A stretch of 6,337 nt of DNA from JBICHM01 sp043101835 (lineage in GTDB: Bacteria > Planctomycetota > Phycisphaerae > Phycisphaerales > UBA1924): the NCBI GenBank assembly GCA_043101835.1, contig JBICHM010000064.1, positions 1 to 6,337 of the forward strand, in the 5' to 3' direction. Below are positions 1 through 5,689 of this stretch, one piece after another. The first letter of the stretch is position 1; every line of letters begins with the position of its first letter. Position numbers and translations under genes: made by a program. The notes beneath the pieces were generated by a model. It did no database searches. It was not told the DNA's origin and saw nothing but the letters and a program-made list of their open reading frames with translations.

Positions 1-36
1 TGAGCCCGACGAGCTACCAGGCTGCTCTACCCCGCA
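1..36 (-). tRNA. Initiator tRNA-fMet (CAU), 5' half only, cut by window edge
   Basis: Read on the minus strand, positions 36 down to 1 give the 5' half of a bacterial initiator tRNA. There is a 7-nt acceptor strand (TGCGGGG), then TA, a D-arm with stem GAGC/GCTC and loop AGCCTGGTA, and an anticodon-arm 5' strand ending in GGG followed by CTCA. The window stops after C34-A35 of the CAU anticodon. The three consecutive G at 29-31 are the initiator hallmark (three G:C pairs below the anticodon loop), and the D-arm matches the common bacterial fMet consensus, which separates it from elongator tRNA-Met. The first base is U rather than the usual C. The 3' half, including base 72, lies outside the window. 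Confidence 0.93.
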
Positions 37-50
37 ATCTGTGAGGGGCG

Positions 51-79
51 ACTGTATGCGTGGGCTCGGGGGGCGTCAA
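51..79 (-). promoter_or_regulatory. Sigma-70-type promoter of the tRNA-fMet gene
   Basis: On the minus strand, TTGACG (79-74) is followed by a 17-nt spacer (73-57) and TACAGT (56-51). The -35 matches consensus at 5 of 6 positions and the -10 at 4 of 6, with optimal spacing. Transcription would start near position 44, giving a leader of only about 7 nt before the mature tRNA 5' end at 36, as expected for a stable-RNA promoter. Confidence 0.72.
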
Positions 80-145
80 CTGGCTGCGATCCTTCCTGAT
101 GCCCGAGCAGGGGGCGAACAGGTGGGGGCTGGCCAGGTTCGACGC

Positions 146-192
146 GGGGTCGGGGTGGCGTGGGGGCGGGCCGGCGGCGGGGGGGCTGGGGG
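146..192 (+). other. G-run cluster with G-quadruplex potential
   Basis: Plus-strand G-runs occur at 146-149, 152-155, 162-166 and 168-170, with intervening loops of 2, 6 and 1 nt. This satisfies the usual G3+N1-7 quadruplex pattern. Two further runs follow at 179-185 and 188-192. The cluster lies on the coding-strand side of the downstream operon and about 90 bp behind the tRNA promoter. Structure in vivo is unproven, and runs like this are commoner in GC-rich DNA. Confidence 0.4.
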
Positions 193-195
193 ATG

Positions 196-312
196 CCCTG
201 ACGCCACCTCAGGGGGTGGAAATGCCCCCGTCTGCCAAAGAACCCTCGCCCTGATCCCGGGCGTGCGGTAGGATTTTCGCGGACCGATCGCGCCCCGACC
301 CTGAGGCGGGGC
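196..312. promoter_or_regulatory. Three regularly spaced dyads sharing CCCTGA; candidate activator-binding array
   Basis: Dyad 1 is CCCTGA (196-201), 7 nt, TCAGGG (209-214). Dyad 2 is CGCCC (247-251), 7 nt, GGGCG (259-263), and contains CCCTGA at 249-254. Dyad 3 is GCCCCG (292-297), 9 nt, CGGGGC (307-312), with CCCTGA at 299-304 in its loop. Centres are near 205, 255 and 302, so spacing is about 47-50 bp. The position, upstream of an operon encoding a Fis-type HTH activator, suits an enhancer-like site. The register of CCCTGA differs between dyads, which weakens the case. Confidence 0.3.
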
Positions 313-331
313 TCGGCCTGCGAGGGTGTTC

Positions 332-347
332 TGGCATTGGACAGGCC
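332..347 (+). promoter_or_regulatory. Weak sigma-54 (-24/-12)-like element upstream of the pseudopilin gene
   Basis: TGGCA (332-336) matches the -24 core, and GC (345-346) follows GG (333-334) after exactly 10 nt, which is the invariant GG-N10-GC arrangement. The -12 half is AGGCC rather than TTGCA/T, so only the GC is conserved. Initiation would fall near 358, about 33 nt before the ATG at 391. The site is plausible because the same operon encodes a sigma-54 activator, but GG-N10-GC is frequent by chance in DNA this GC-rich. Confidence 0.22.
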
Positions 348-390
348 GGTGGACAACGCGAGGCGTGACGGCGCGGGCGGGCGCAGCGCG

Positions 391-1221
391 ATGCGTGCGC
401 ACGGCAGGTCGTCAGGCGCCGAAAGATTTCGTCGGGCGTCGCCCGGCGGGAGTCGGCGCGCGCGCTCGGGGTTCACGCTCGTCGAGTTGGTGATCACGAT
501 GGGGATCATCGCGCTGCTGCTGGCGATCATGACGCCGGTGCTGCGGTACACGATCGGGTACGCGCGCGGGTTCCGGTGCAAGATGGCGCTGCGGAACACG
601 GCGTTCGACTTCCGCATCTTCGCGGACAACCGGTTCTACGGGAATCGCGGCGACGACACGCAGCTGCCGGGGCAGCGGTTCCGGCTCGAGACATTCCTCG
701 AAGCCGAGTACGGGATCGATGAGTTCTGGGCGTACGGCCAGGACGGGGTGGCCGAGTTCGAGAACACGGTTGCGTTCGAGATGATGCAGTGCCCCGAGGT
801 GCACACGGCGGGGTCGATCACGCTGCACAAGGGGGCGTCGTGTTCGCAAGGCGGTGTGCAGCCGGCGAGCGCGGTGTCGTACGGGTTCAACCGGAACCTG
901 CACCAGACGCAGATCATCGACAGCCGCGGACGGCCGCGGATGGCGCCGGCGTTCCTGCGTGGCGATGCGCTGCTGCAGACGGCGGGGATTCCGCTGGGGA
1001 TGGATGTGGATGCGGAGGCGGCGACGGCGCGGGGGGTGTCGCCGTTCTTCACGGCGCCGGATCTGTCGCTGCCGAAGTCGCAGAAGGGCGGGAAGCACTG
1101 GTTCCCGGCGCTGCGTCACAACGGGCAGGCGAATGTGTCGTTCATCGACGGCCATGTCGCGTCCACCGCGGACCCGATCGGTCCGGCGGAGTGGCGGTGG
1201 GACTACGAGCCGGCGCAGTAA
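391..1221 (+). CDS. Type II secretion/pilus-type pseudopilin with H-X9-DG domain
   Basis: This 276-residue envelope protein has the architecture of a type IV pilin-like protein. A basic 27-residue leader (many Arg) ends at Gly27, and the prepilin peptidase site G|FTLVE follows, with Glu32 as residue +5 of the mature protein. A hydrophobic helix (about 28-47) comes next. The remainder should be an extracytoplasmic globular domain. It contains a CPE segment and, near the C-terminus, His243, nine residues, then Asp253-Gly254, the H-X9-DG signature of planctomycete prepilin-like proteins. Such proteins are cleaved and N-methylated, and assemble in the inner membrane or a pseudopilus; the specific role here is unknown. 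ATG 391 is chosen as the nearest start to the cleavage site, although it has no clear Shine-Dalgarno. An in-frame TTG at 337, with GAGGG at 322-326, would add 18 residues. It is the first gene of the cluster and is followed after 12 nt by the kinase. Confidence 0.88.
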   Translation: MRAHGRSSGAERFRRASPGGSRRARSGFTLVELVITMGIIALLLAIMTPVLRYTIGYARGFRCKMALRNTAFDFRIFADNRFYGNRGDDTQLPGQRFRLETFLEAEYGIDEFWAYGQDGVAEFENTVAFEMMQCPEVHTAGSITLHKGASCSQGGVQPASAVSYGFNRNLHQTQIIDSRGRPRMAPAFLRGDALLQTAGIPLGMDVDAEAATARGVSPFFTAPDLSLPKSQKGGKHWFPALRHNGQANVSFIDGHVASTADPIGPAEWRWDYEPAQ

Positions 1222-1224
1222 GGG
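1220..1224 (+). promoter_or_regulatory. Shine-Dalgarno overlapping the pseudopilin stop codon
   Basis: AAGGG at 1220-1224 begins within the TAA stop (1219-1221) of the pseudopilin gene and ends 9 nt before the GTG at 1234. It supports the GTG as the histidine kinase start and suggests that ribosomes finishing the upstream gene re-initiate on the kinase. Confidence 0.5.
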
Positions 1225-1233
1225 CGCGCTCGG

Positions 1234-2742
1234 GTGCTGCTGCGCACGAAGTTCACGCTGCTGATCGGGATGCTGAGCCTGACCGTGGCCGCGAGCCTGG
1301 GGGCGGCGGTGTGGTCGGTCGCGCTCTTGCAGCAGGAGCTGGCGGAGCCTTTCGAGAGCGTGTCGTCGAGCCTGGGGAGCCTGGGGCGTCTGCGCGACAA
1401 CGTGGACGGGATGACGGAGATGCTGTCGCGCCGGCGCGATGAGGATGCGGTGCGCCTGGAGTATCAGACGCTGGGTTCGGCGACGGTGGCGCGGGCGGAG
1501 GGGCTGCGGCGCGAGGAGACGCTTGCGCGCCGGATCGGGAGCGTGAGCGCGCAGACGCTGGAGCAGCGCGCGGACCGCGCGCTTGCGCTTGGGCGGGCGT
1601 GGTGGTCGACGGGGGATCCGTCGCAGCGCGACGGCGCGGCGGAGCAGCTGCGGACGATGCGGCAGATCATCGGTCTGCTCGAGGCGCGGATGCGTGATGA
1701 CGCGTCGCAGGGGGGGGCGTATGGGGAGCGGATCCGGCTGCGGATGCTGCTGATCATCGCGATCACGTTCGCGAGCGCGCTGCTGATGGCGATGCTGGGC
1801 CTGGTGCTGTTCCGGCGGTGGGTGATGGCGCCGGTGGCGCGGCTGCGCGACGCGACGGAGCGGATCAGCCAGGGCGACTTTGCGCACCGGATCGTGGTGG
1901 AGGGGCGCGATGAGCTGGCGCAGCTGAGCGGGCAGGTGAATCACATGGCGGCGACGGTGCTGCAGATGCAGGACGAGCGCGTGGAGCGCGAGCGTCTGGC
2001 GGCGGTGGGCGAGATGCTGCGCCGGCTGTCGCACAACATCCGGAATCCGTTGGCGGGGATCCGGGGTGTGGCGGAGATCGCCGAAAAGCGGCTGGAGGAC
2101 GATTCGCCCCTGCGGGAGCACATGGGGCGGATCATGAAGACGGTGGATCGGCTGGACATCTGGCTGCGGGATCTGTTGCGGTCGAGCAGCCCGCTGGAGC
2201 TGCGGCCGGAGCCGGTGGCGGTGGGGCCTTGGCTGACGGGGTTGCTGGAGGCGCACCGGCCGATTGCCTCGACGAAGGATGTGGCGCTGGAGGTGTGCGT
2301 GGCCGGGGCGCCGCGTGAGGCGGTGTTTGATCGCCGGCATCTCGAGCAGGCGGTGACGGCGCTGGTGACGAACGCGATTCAGGCGTCGAGCGCGGGCGGG
2401 CATGTGCGCGTGGCGGCGCGCGTGGGCGAGGCGGGCGCGGGCTGGGTGGTGGAGGTCAGCGACGAGGGGCCGGGGGTGGACCCGGCGCAGGCGGAGGCGA
2501 TCTTCCGGCCGCACTTCACGACGAAACCGGACGGGACCGGCATGGGTCTTGCAGTTGCCCAGCAGGTGGTGCAAGGTCATGGCGGGAGCATCCATGTCGA
2601 TCGGGTCGGCGGAGGCGGGCGGAACGGCGATTCGGGAGCGCCAGGGGCGGTCTTCCGGGTCGAGCTCCCGCTCCGGCCCGTCCGACCGGCGGGACCACCA
2701 GACCAGGATGGAGCAGCAGTTGACGAAAATTCTCGTCATTGA
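1234..2742 (+). CDS. Membrane-bound sensor histidine kinase (NtrB/PilS-like output)
   Basis: This 502-residue protein starts at GTG. Segments in order are TM1 (about 8-31), a periplasmic-side helical region (about 32-168) with no family I recognise, TM2 (about 171-192), a HAMP linker (about 190-245, motif 'MAPVARLRDATERISQGDF'), HisKA with phospho-acceptor His267 in SHNIRNPL, and an HATPase_c domain. The last shows the N box with Asn380 (TNAIQAS), G1 DEGPGV (410-415), F box FRPHFTTK (424-431) and G2 GTGMGL (434-439). It should sense an envelope or extracellular signal, autophosphorylate His267 and pass phosphate to Asp56 of the adjacent regulator. The residue after the His is Asn, not the usual Glu/Asp, while Asn at His+4 is the NtrB-type residue linked to phosphatase activity. 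The last 35 nt overlap the regulator gene in another frame, so the C-terminal tail beyond about 455 is probably unimportant to fold. The signal is unknown. Confidence 0.94.
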   Translation: MLLRTKFTLLIGMLSLTVAASLGAAVWSVALLQQELAEPFESVSSSLGSLGRLRDNVDGMTEMLSRRRDEDAVRLEYQTLGSATVARAEGLRREETLARRIGSVSAQTLEQRADRALALGRAWWSTGDPSQRDGAAEQLRTMRQIIGLLEARMRDDASQGGAYGERIRLRMLLIIAITFASALLMAMLGLVLFRRWVMAPVARLRDATERISQGDFAHRIVVEGRDELAQLSGQVNHMAATVLQMQDERVERERLAAVGEMLRRLSHNIRNPLAGIRGVAEIAEKRLEDDSPLREHMGRIMKTVDRLDIWLRDLLRSSSPLELRPEPVAVGPWLTGLLEAHRPIASTKDVALEVCVAGAPREAVFDRRHLEQAVTALVTNAIQASSAGGHVRVAARVGEAGAGWVVEVSDEGPGVDPAQAEAIFRPHFTTKPDGTGMGLAVAQQVVQGHGGSIHVDRVGGGGRNGDSGAPGAVFRVELPLRPVRPAGPPDQDGAAVDENSRH

Positions 2743-4204
2743 GGATGAGGACGACCTCCGTTTTTCGCTGGAGCAGGGGCTCGCGATGGGGGGGTACGAG
2801 GTTGCGGGGGCGGGCGGCCTGGGTGAGGCGCGTCGGCTGCTGCAGGGCTCGGAGTTCGACCTTGTTCTGACGGATCTGAACCTCACGGGCGAGTCGGCGT
2901 TGACGCTGGTGAACGAGTTGCGCGAAGGCGCGTACGAGGGCGGGATCGTGATGATCACGGCCTTCGGGACGATCGAGACGGCCGTCGAGGCGATGAAGCG
3001 CGGGGCGGACGACTTTCTGCAGAAGCCGGTGAGTCTTGATCAGTTGACGGTGATCGTGGAGCGGACGCTTGGCGATCGTCGTCGGCAGCGCCGGCTGCGC
3101 GCGTTCGAGCAGCTCGAGGCTCGGCGCGAGCGTGAAGAACGATTGGTTGGCAAGAGCGACGCGTGGCAGGAGTGCGTCGCGCTTGCGGAACGGCTTGCGA
3201 CACTCCCGCTCGGCCCGTCGGCGCAGCCTGAGGACGCCGACGGCGCCGAGCTTCCGACTGTTCTCCTCCTCGGCGAGACCGGCGTCGGGAAAGGCCTGCT
3301 CGCGCGTCACATTCACGCGACGGCGAACCGGATCCGCACGGAGGCCGATCCCGACGCCGGCCACGCGCCGGTCGTGCATGTGAACTGCGCGGCGTTGCCG
3401 GAGAGTCTCGCGGAGAGCGAGTTGTTCGGGCACGACAAGGGCGCGTTCACGGATGCGCGGGAGGCGCGGACGGGGCTTTTCGAGGCGGCGGAGGGGGGGA
3501 CGATCTTCCTCGATGAGATCGGCGACATGCCGATCGAGCTGCAGACGAAGCTGCTGCATGTGCTGGAGCGGGGCGTGTTCCGCCGGGTGGGGAGCAGCCG
3601 CGACCGGTCGGTGCGGACGCGCGTGGTGGCGGCGACGAACCAGGACCTGCACGCGCTGGTGGAGGAGGGTCGGTTCCGTCGGGACCTGCTGTATCGGCTG
3701 TCGGCGTTCACGCTGCGCATCCCGCCCTTGCGGGAGCGGGACGGGGACACGGCGCTGATCGCGGATGCGATGCTGGAGCGGTACGCGGCGCAGTACGGGC
3801 GGCGCGGGCTGCGATTCAGCAAGGCGTCGCGGGAGGCGCTTTCGACGCATTCGTGGCCGGGGAATGTCCGTGAACTGGTCAATGCGGTGCAACGGGCGGC
3901 GATGCTGTGCGAACAGTCGGCCATCGAGCCTCGTCACCTGGCGATCGAGCAGCCGTCGGCCTCGGGGGCGTCTGGCGGGGGGTCGGAGGTTGCAGGATCC
4001 CCCGGGGAGTTGCGTTTTGACTTCTCGACGGGGCCGATCGAGGTGTCTGAGGTCGAGCGGACGCTTATTGTTCAGGCGTTGGAACACACGAAGGGCAACA
4101 TTTCTCAGGCGGCCAAACTCGTCGGCATGAACCGCACCAGTTTCCGATACCGAGTCGAGCGGGCCGGTCTCGAAGACTTCCTGAAGGAGGTCTCGAAGCG
4201 ATGA
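2708..4204 (+). CDS. NtrC-family sigma-54-dependent response regulator
   Basis: This 498-residue cytoplasmic protein should be the partner of the overlapping kinase. The receiver domain (about 6-120) has acidic pair Glu12/Asp13, phospho-acceptor Asp56 (LTDLNL), Thr84 and Lys106 (QKP). A charged, probably coiled-coil linker (about 120-145) leads to an AAA+ sigma-54 interaction domain. This has Walker A GETGVGKG (189-196), the sigma-54 contact loop GAFTDA (245-250), Walker B with Asp269-Glu270 (FLDE), arginine-finger region FRRDLLYRL and sensor II WPGNVREL (383-390). A Fis-type HTH (about 464-486; NISQAAKLVGMNRTSFR) ends the protein. It would hydrolyse ATP to open sigma-54 promoter complexes. 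ATG 2708 is chosen because it sits directly before the receiver start; the frame is open further upstream but that sequence is kinase code. Oddities are Asp for Gly in the loop and extra residues on either side of Walker A. It overlaps the kinase by 35 nt and the next gene by 4 nt. Confidence 0.95.
   Translation: MEQQLTKILVIEDEDDLRFSLEQGLAMGGYEVAGAGGLGEARRLLQGSEFDLVLTDLNLTGESALTLVNELREGAYEGGIVMITAFGTIETAVEAMKRGADDFLQKPVSLDQLTVIVERTLGDRRRQRRLRAFEQLEARREREERLVGKSDAWQECVALAERLATLPLGPSAQPEDADGAELPTVLLLGETGVGKGLLARHIHATANRIRTEADPDAGHAPVVHVNCAALPESLAESELFGHDKGAFTDAREARTGLFEAAEGGTIFLDEIGDMPIELQTKLLHVLERGVFRRVGSSRDRSVRTRVVAATNQDLHALVEEGRFRRDLLYRLSAFTLRIPPLRERDGDTALIADAMLERYAAQYGRRGLRFSKASREALSTHSWPGNVRELVNAVQRAAMLCEQSAIEPRHLAIEQPSASGASGGGSEVAGSPGELRFDFSTGPIEVSEVERTLIVQALEHTKGNISQAAKLVGMNRTSFRYRVERAGLEDFLKEVSKR
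4184..4191 (+). promoter_or_regulatory. Strong Shine-Dalgarno for the dockerin-repeat protein
   Basis: AAGGAGGT at 4184-4191 is an almost complete complement of the 16S rRNA 3' end, placed 9 nt before the ATG at 4201. It lies inside the last codons of the regulator and fixes the start of the next gene. It is by far the best ribosome binding site in the window, suggesting the exported protein is made in larger amounts than the regulators. Confidence 0.8.
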
Positions 4205-5682
4205 TCCGTCGTCTCGCCATTCTCGCGCTGGTTGGCGCCGGGGCGTCCGGGGCTGATGCGCAGCTGGGCACGCGTGTGTGGGAGGATCCTCCCGGCGACG
4301 CGGCGCACCGCCCGACGGACAACGGGTTGTCGCGTTCGTTCTTCACGCAGGCGCTGCCGGATCTCGTCGAGGTTCGGATCCGCGCGTGGGATGCGCCGAA
4401 CGCGCAGAGCGATCCGTGGACGGGCGCGGCGGTGGATCCGTCGGTGGCGCACCTGTTCCGCATCGACATCGTCTTCAACGGGCTGGTCAATCCGCCGGGT
4501 GGTCTGGGGTTCGGGGGTTCGACCTTCGATCCGGACAAGTTCGGCGTGCGTCCGCTCTTCGGGTTCCTCGAGATCGATGTCGATGACGACATCAACACCG
4601 GGGGCGAACTGAACGCGGTGGCGCACAGCCGGTACCTGGCGAACATCGGTCGGTTCGGCGGGCTGCCGGACGGTCCGACGGGCTCGCGCGCGGCGCGTGA
4701 CGGCGGCGATATCGAGCTGGACTTCAACACGGGGCCGCAGATCGAGCGGAGCGGGGCGGACTTCGCGCTGGCGATGTGCGGGTGCTACGAGGTGACGCTC
4801 GTCAGCGAGACGGGCGACATGAACGGCACGATGGAGGCGGGCGAGACCTTCGTGGTCGAGGGCCGCTTCTTCGAGCGGTACCAGGCGCTGCGTGTGAACA
4901 GCGGCGTCTTCGGCGGCTCGGACTTTGGGCTGTACGACCCGATCGTGCCGATGCGGTACAGCCATGACGTGCCGACGAACCGGACGACGGTGTCGTTCGT
5001 GTACGCGCTGGACATGACGGGCGCATCGATGCTGCAGGGCGGCGCGGTGCAGGCGTGGGACTTCAGCCTGGAGAACCACCACAGCCTCGAGGAAGCGATC
5101 GAGGACATCATCGACACGGCGAACGGCGGCGGGGGGCCGATCCTCGACAGCCGCGTGCTGGCGATGACGCAGAACTGGAACGGCGACACGGCGCAGCTCT
5201 ACCTCGACCCGACGCAGTGGGAGATCACGGCGCTCTTCGGCACGACGTACACGTCGCTCGGCTCGGCGCTGTTCGTGTGGGCGGACACCGGCTTCAACGC
5301 GAAGTTCGGCGACTTCGACAGCGACGACACGGTGGGCGCGGTGGATCTTGACGCGATGACCTCGACCCTGGCGAATCTCGACGGCACCGGCGAAGATGCC
5401 GACGGCGTCGTGAACGAGGTCGTGGTGCTGCCGAACTTTGCGCGGAACTTCAACGTGTTCGACATGGATTACGACGGTCGCATTGACAGCGACGATGTCG
5501 GGATCCATCAGTCGATCGCGGCGCCGGGCGACCTGAACGGCGATGGCGTCGTGGACGGGGCTGACCTCGGTCTGCTGCTCGGCGCGTGGGGCAGCACGAC
5601 GAACGCGGCGGCGGACCTGAGCGGCGACGGCGTTGTGGATGGCGCCGACCTTGGTCTGCTGCTCGGCGGCTGGACCAGCTAA
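4201..5682 (+). CDS. Exported protein with C-terminal dockerin-like Ca-binding repeats
   Basis: This 493-residue protein has a Sec signal peptide: basic MIRR, hydrophobic LAILALVGAGA, and probable cleavage after ADA at residue 20. The main body (about 21-365) matches no family I can name. It is acidic, predicted beta-rich in character, with a DVDDD stretch (126-130), a CGC motif and a degenerate EF-like 'GDMNGTMEAGE' near 205-215. The C-terminus holds four Asp-rich EF-hand-type loops at about 371-382, 421-432, 444-455 and 472-483. The last two are near-identical DGVVDGADLGLLLG units like the GC-type dockerin repeats of Phycisphaerae secreted proteins. Such repeats in clostridia bind cohesins; in planctomycetes their partner is unclear and may be a cell-surface anchor. 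The start is fixed by a strong Shine-Dalgarno and the ATGA overlap with the regulator gene, implying co-expression. Function is unknown; an envelope structural or binding role is inferred. Confidence 0.88.
   Translation: MIRRLAILALVGAGASGADAQLGTRVWEDPPGDAAHRPTDNGLSRSFFTQALPDLVEVRIRAWDAPNAQSDPWTGAAVDPSVAHLFRIDIVFNGLVNPPGGLGFGGSTFDPDKFGVRPLFGFLEIDVDDDINTGGELNAVAHSRYLANIGRFGGLPDGPTGSRAARDGGDIELDFNTGPQIERSGADFALAMCGCYEVTLVSETGDMNGTMEAGETFVVEGRFFERYQALRVNSGVFGGSDFGLYDPIVPMRYSHDVPTNRTTVSFVYALDMTGASMLQGGAVQAWDFSLENHHSLEEAIEDIIDTANGGGGPILDSRVLAMTQNWNGDTAQLYLDPTQWEITALFGTTYTSLGSALFVWADTGFNAKFGDFDSDDTVGAVDLDAMTSTLANLDGTGEDADGVVNEVVVLPNFARNFNVFDMDYDGRIDSDDVGIHQSIAAPGDLNGDGVVDGADLGLLLGAWGSTTNAAADLSGDGVVDGADLGLLLGGWTS
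5530..5673 (+). repeat. Tandem dockerin-repeat coding units (84-bp period)
   Basis: Two 60-nt units, 5530-5589 and 5614-5673, are offset by exactly 84 nt (28 codons). They encode 18 of 20 identical residues. By my count nine bases differ, and six of those are synonymous third-position changes. The units are therefore an old internal duplication held together by selection on the protein, not a recent DNA duplication. Confidence 0.85.
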
Positions 5683-5689
5683 CGCAACG

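Larger units (their letters stand above)
37..390. other. Divergent intergenic region between tRNA-fMet and the pseudopilin operon
   Basis: This is about 354 bases without a convincing gene. The left end carries the tRNA promoter. The middle (about 146-192) is dominated by G-runs on the plus strand. From 196 to 312 there are three short GC-rich dyads. A weak -24/-12-like element lies at 332-347, in front of the first operon gene. Short open frames here are arginine-, glycine- and proline-rich, resemble no family I recognise and lack good ribosome binding sites, so I treat the region as non-coding regulatory sequence. Confidence 0.6.

Noticed and set aside
41..271. Small plus-strand open frames in the intergenic region as a possible small protein
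   Set aside because: Gly/Arg-rich, starting within the tRNA promoter region, and without a Shine-Dalgarno or family resemblance.
269..274. TAGGAT as a sigma-70 -10 box for the operon
   Set aside because: The matching -35 position (246-251, TCGCCC) agrees with consensus at only 3 of 6 positions and there is no extended -10. Too weak to call.
2402..2707. N-terminal extension of the response regulator upstream of ATG 2708
   Set aside because: The frame is open but the translation is low-complexity Arg/Trp/Ser-rich, and the DNA encodes the conserved G1 and G2 boxes of the kinase in the other frame. The receiver domain starts naturally just after 2708.
412..2958. 848-codon open frame on the minus strand, antisense to the pseudopilin and kinase
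   Set aside because: Translation is dominated by Arg, Pro and His with no recognisable domain, while the plus strand encodes well-motifed proteins across the same span. It is a GC-rich antisense shadow.
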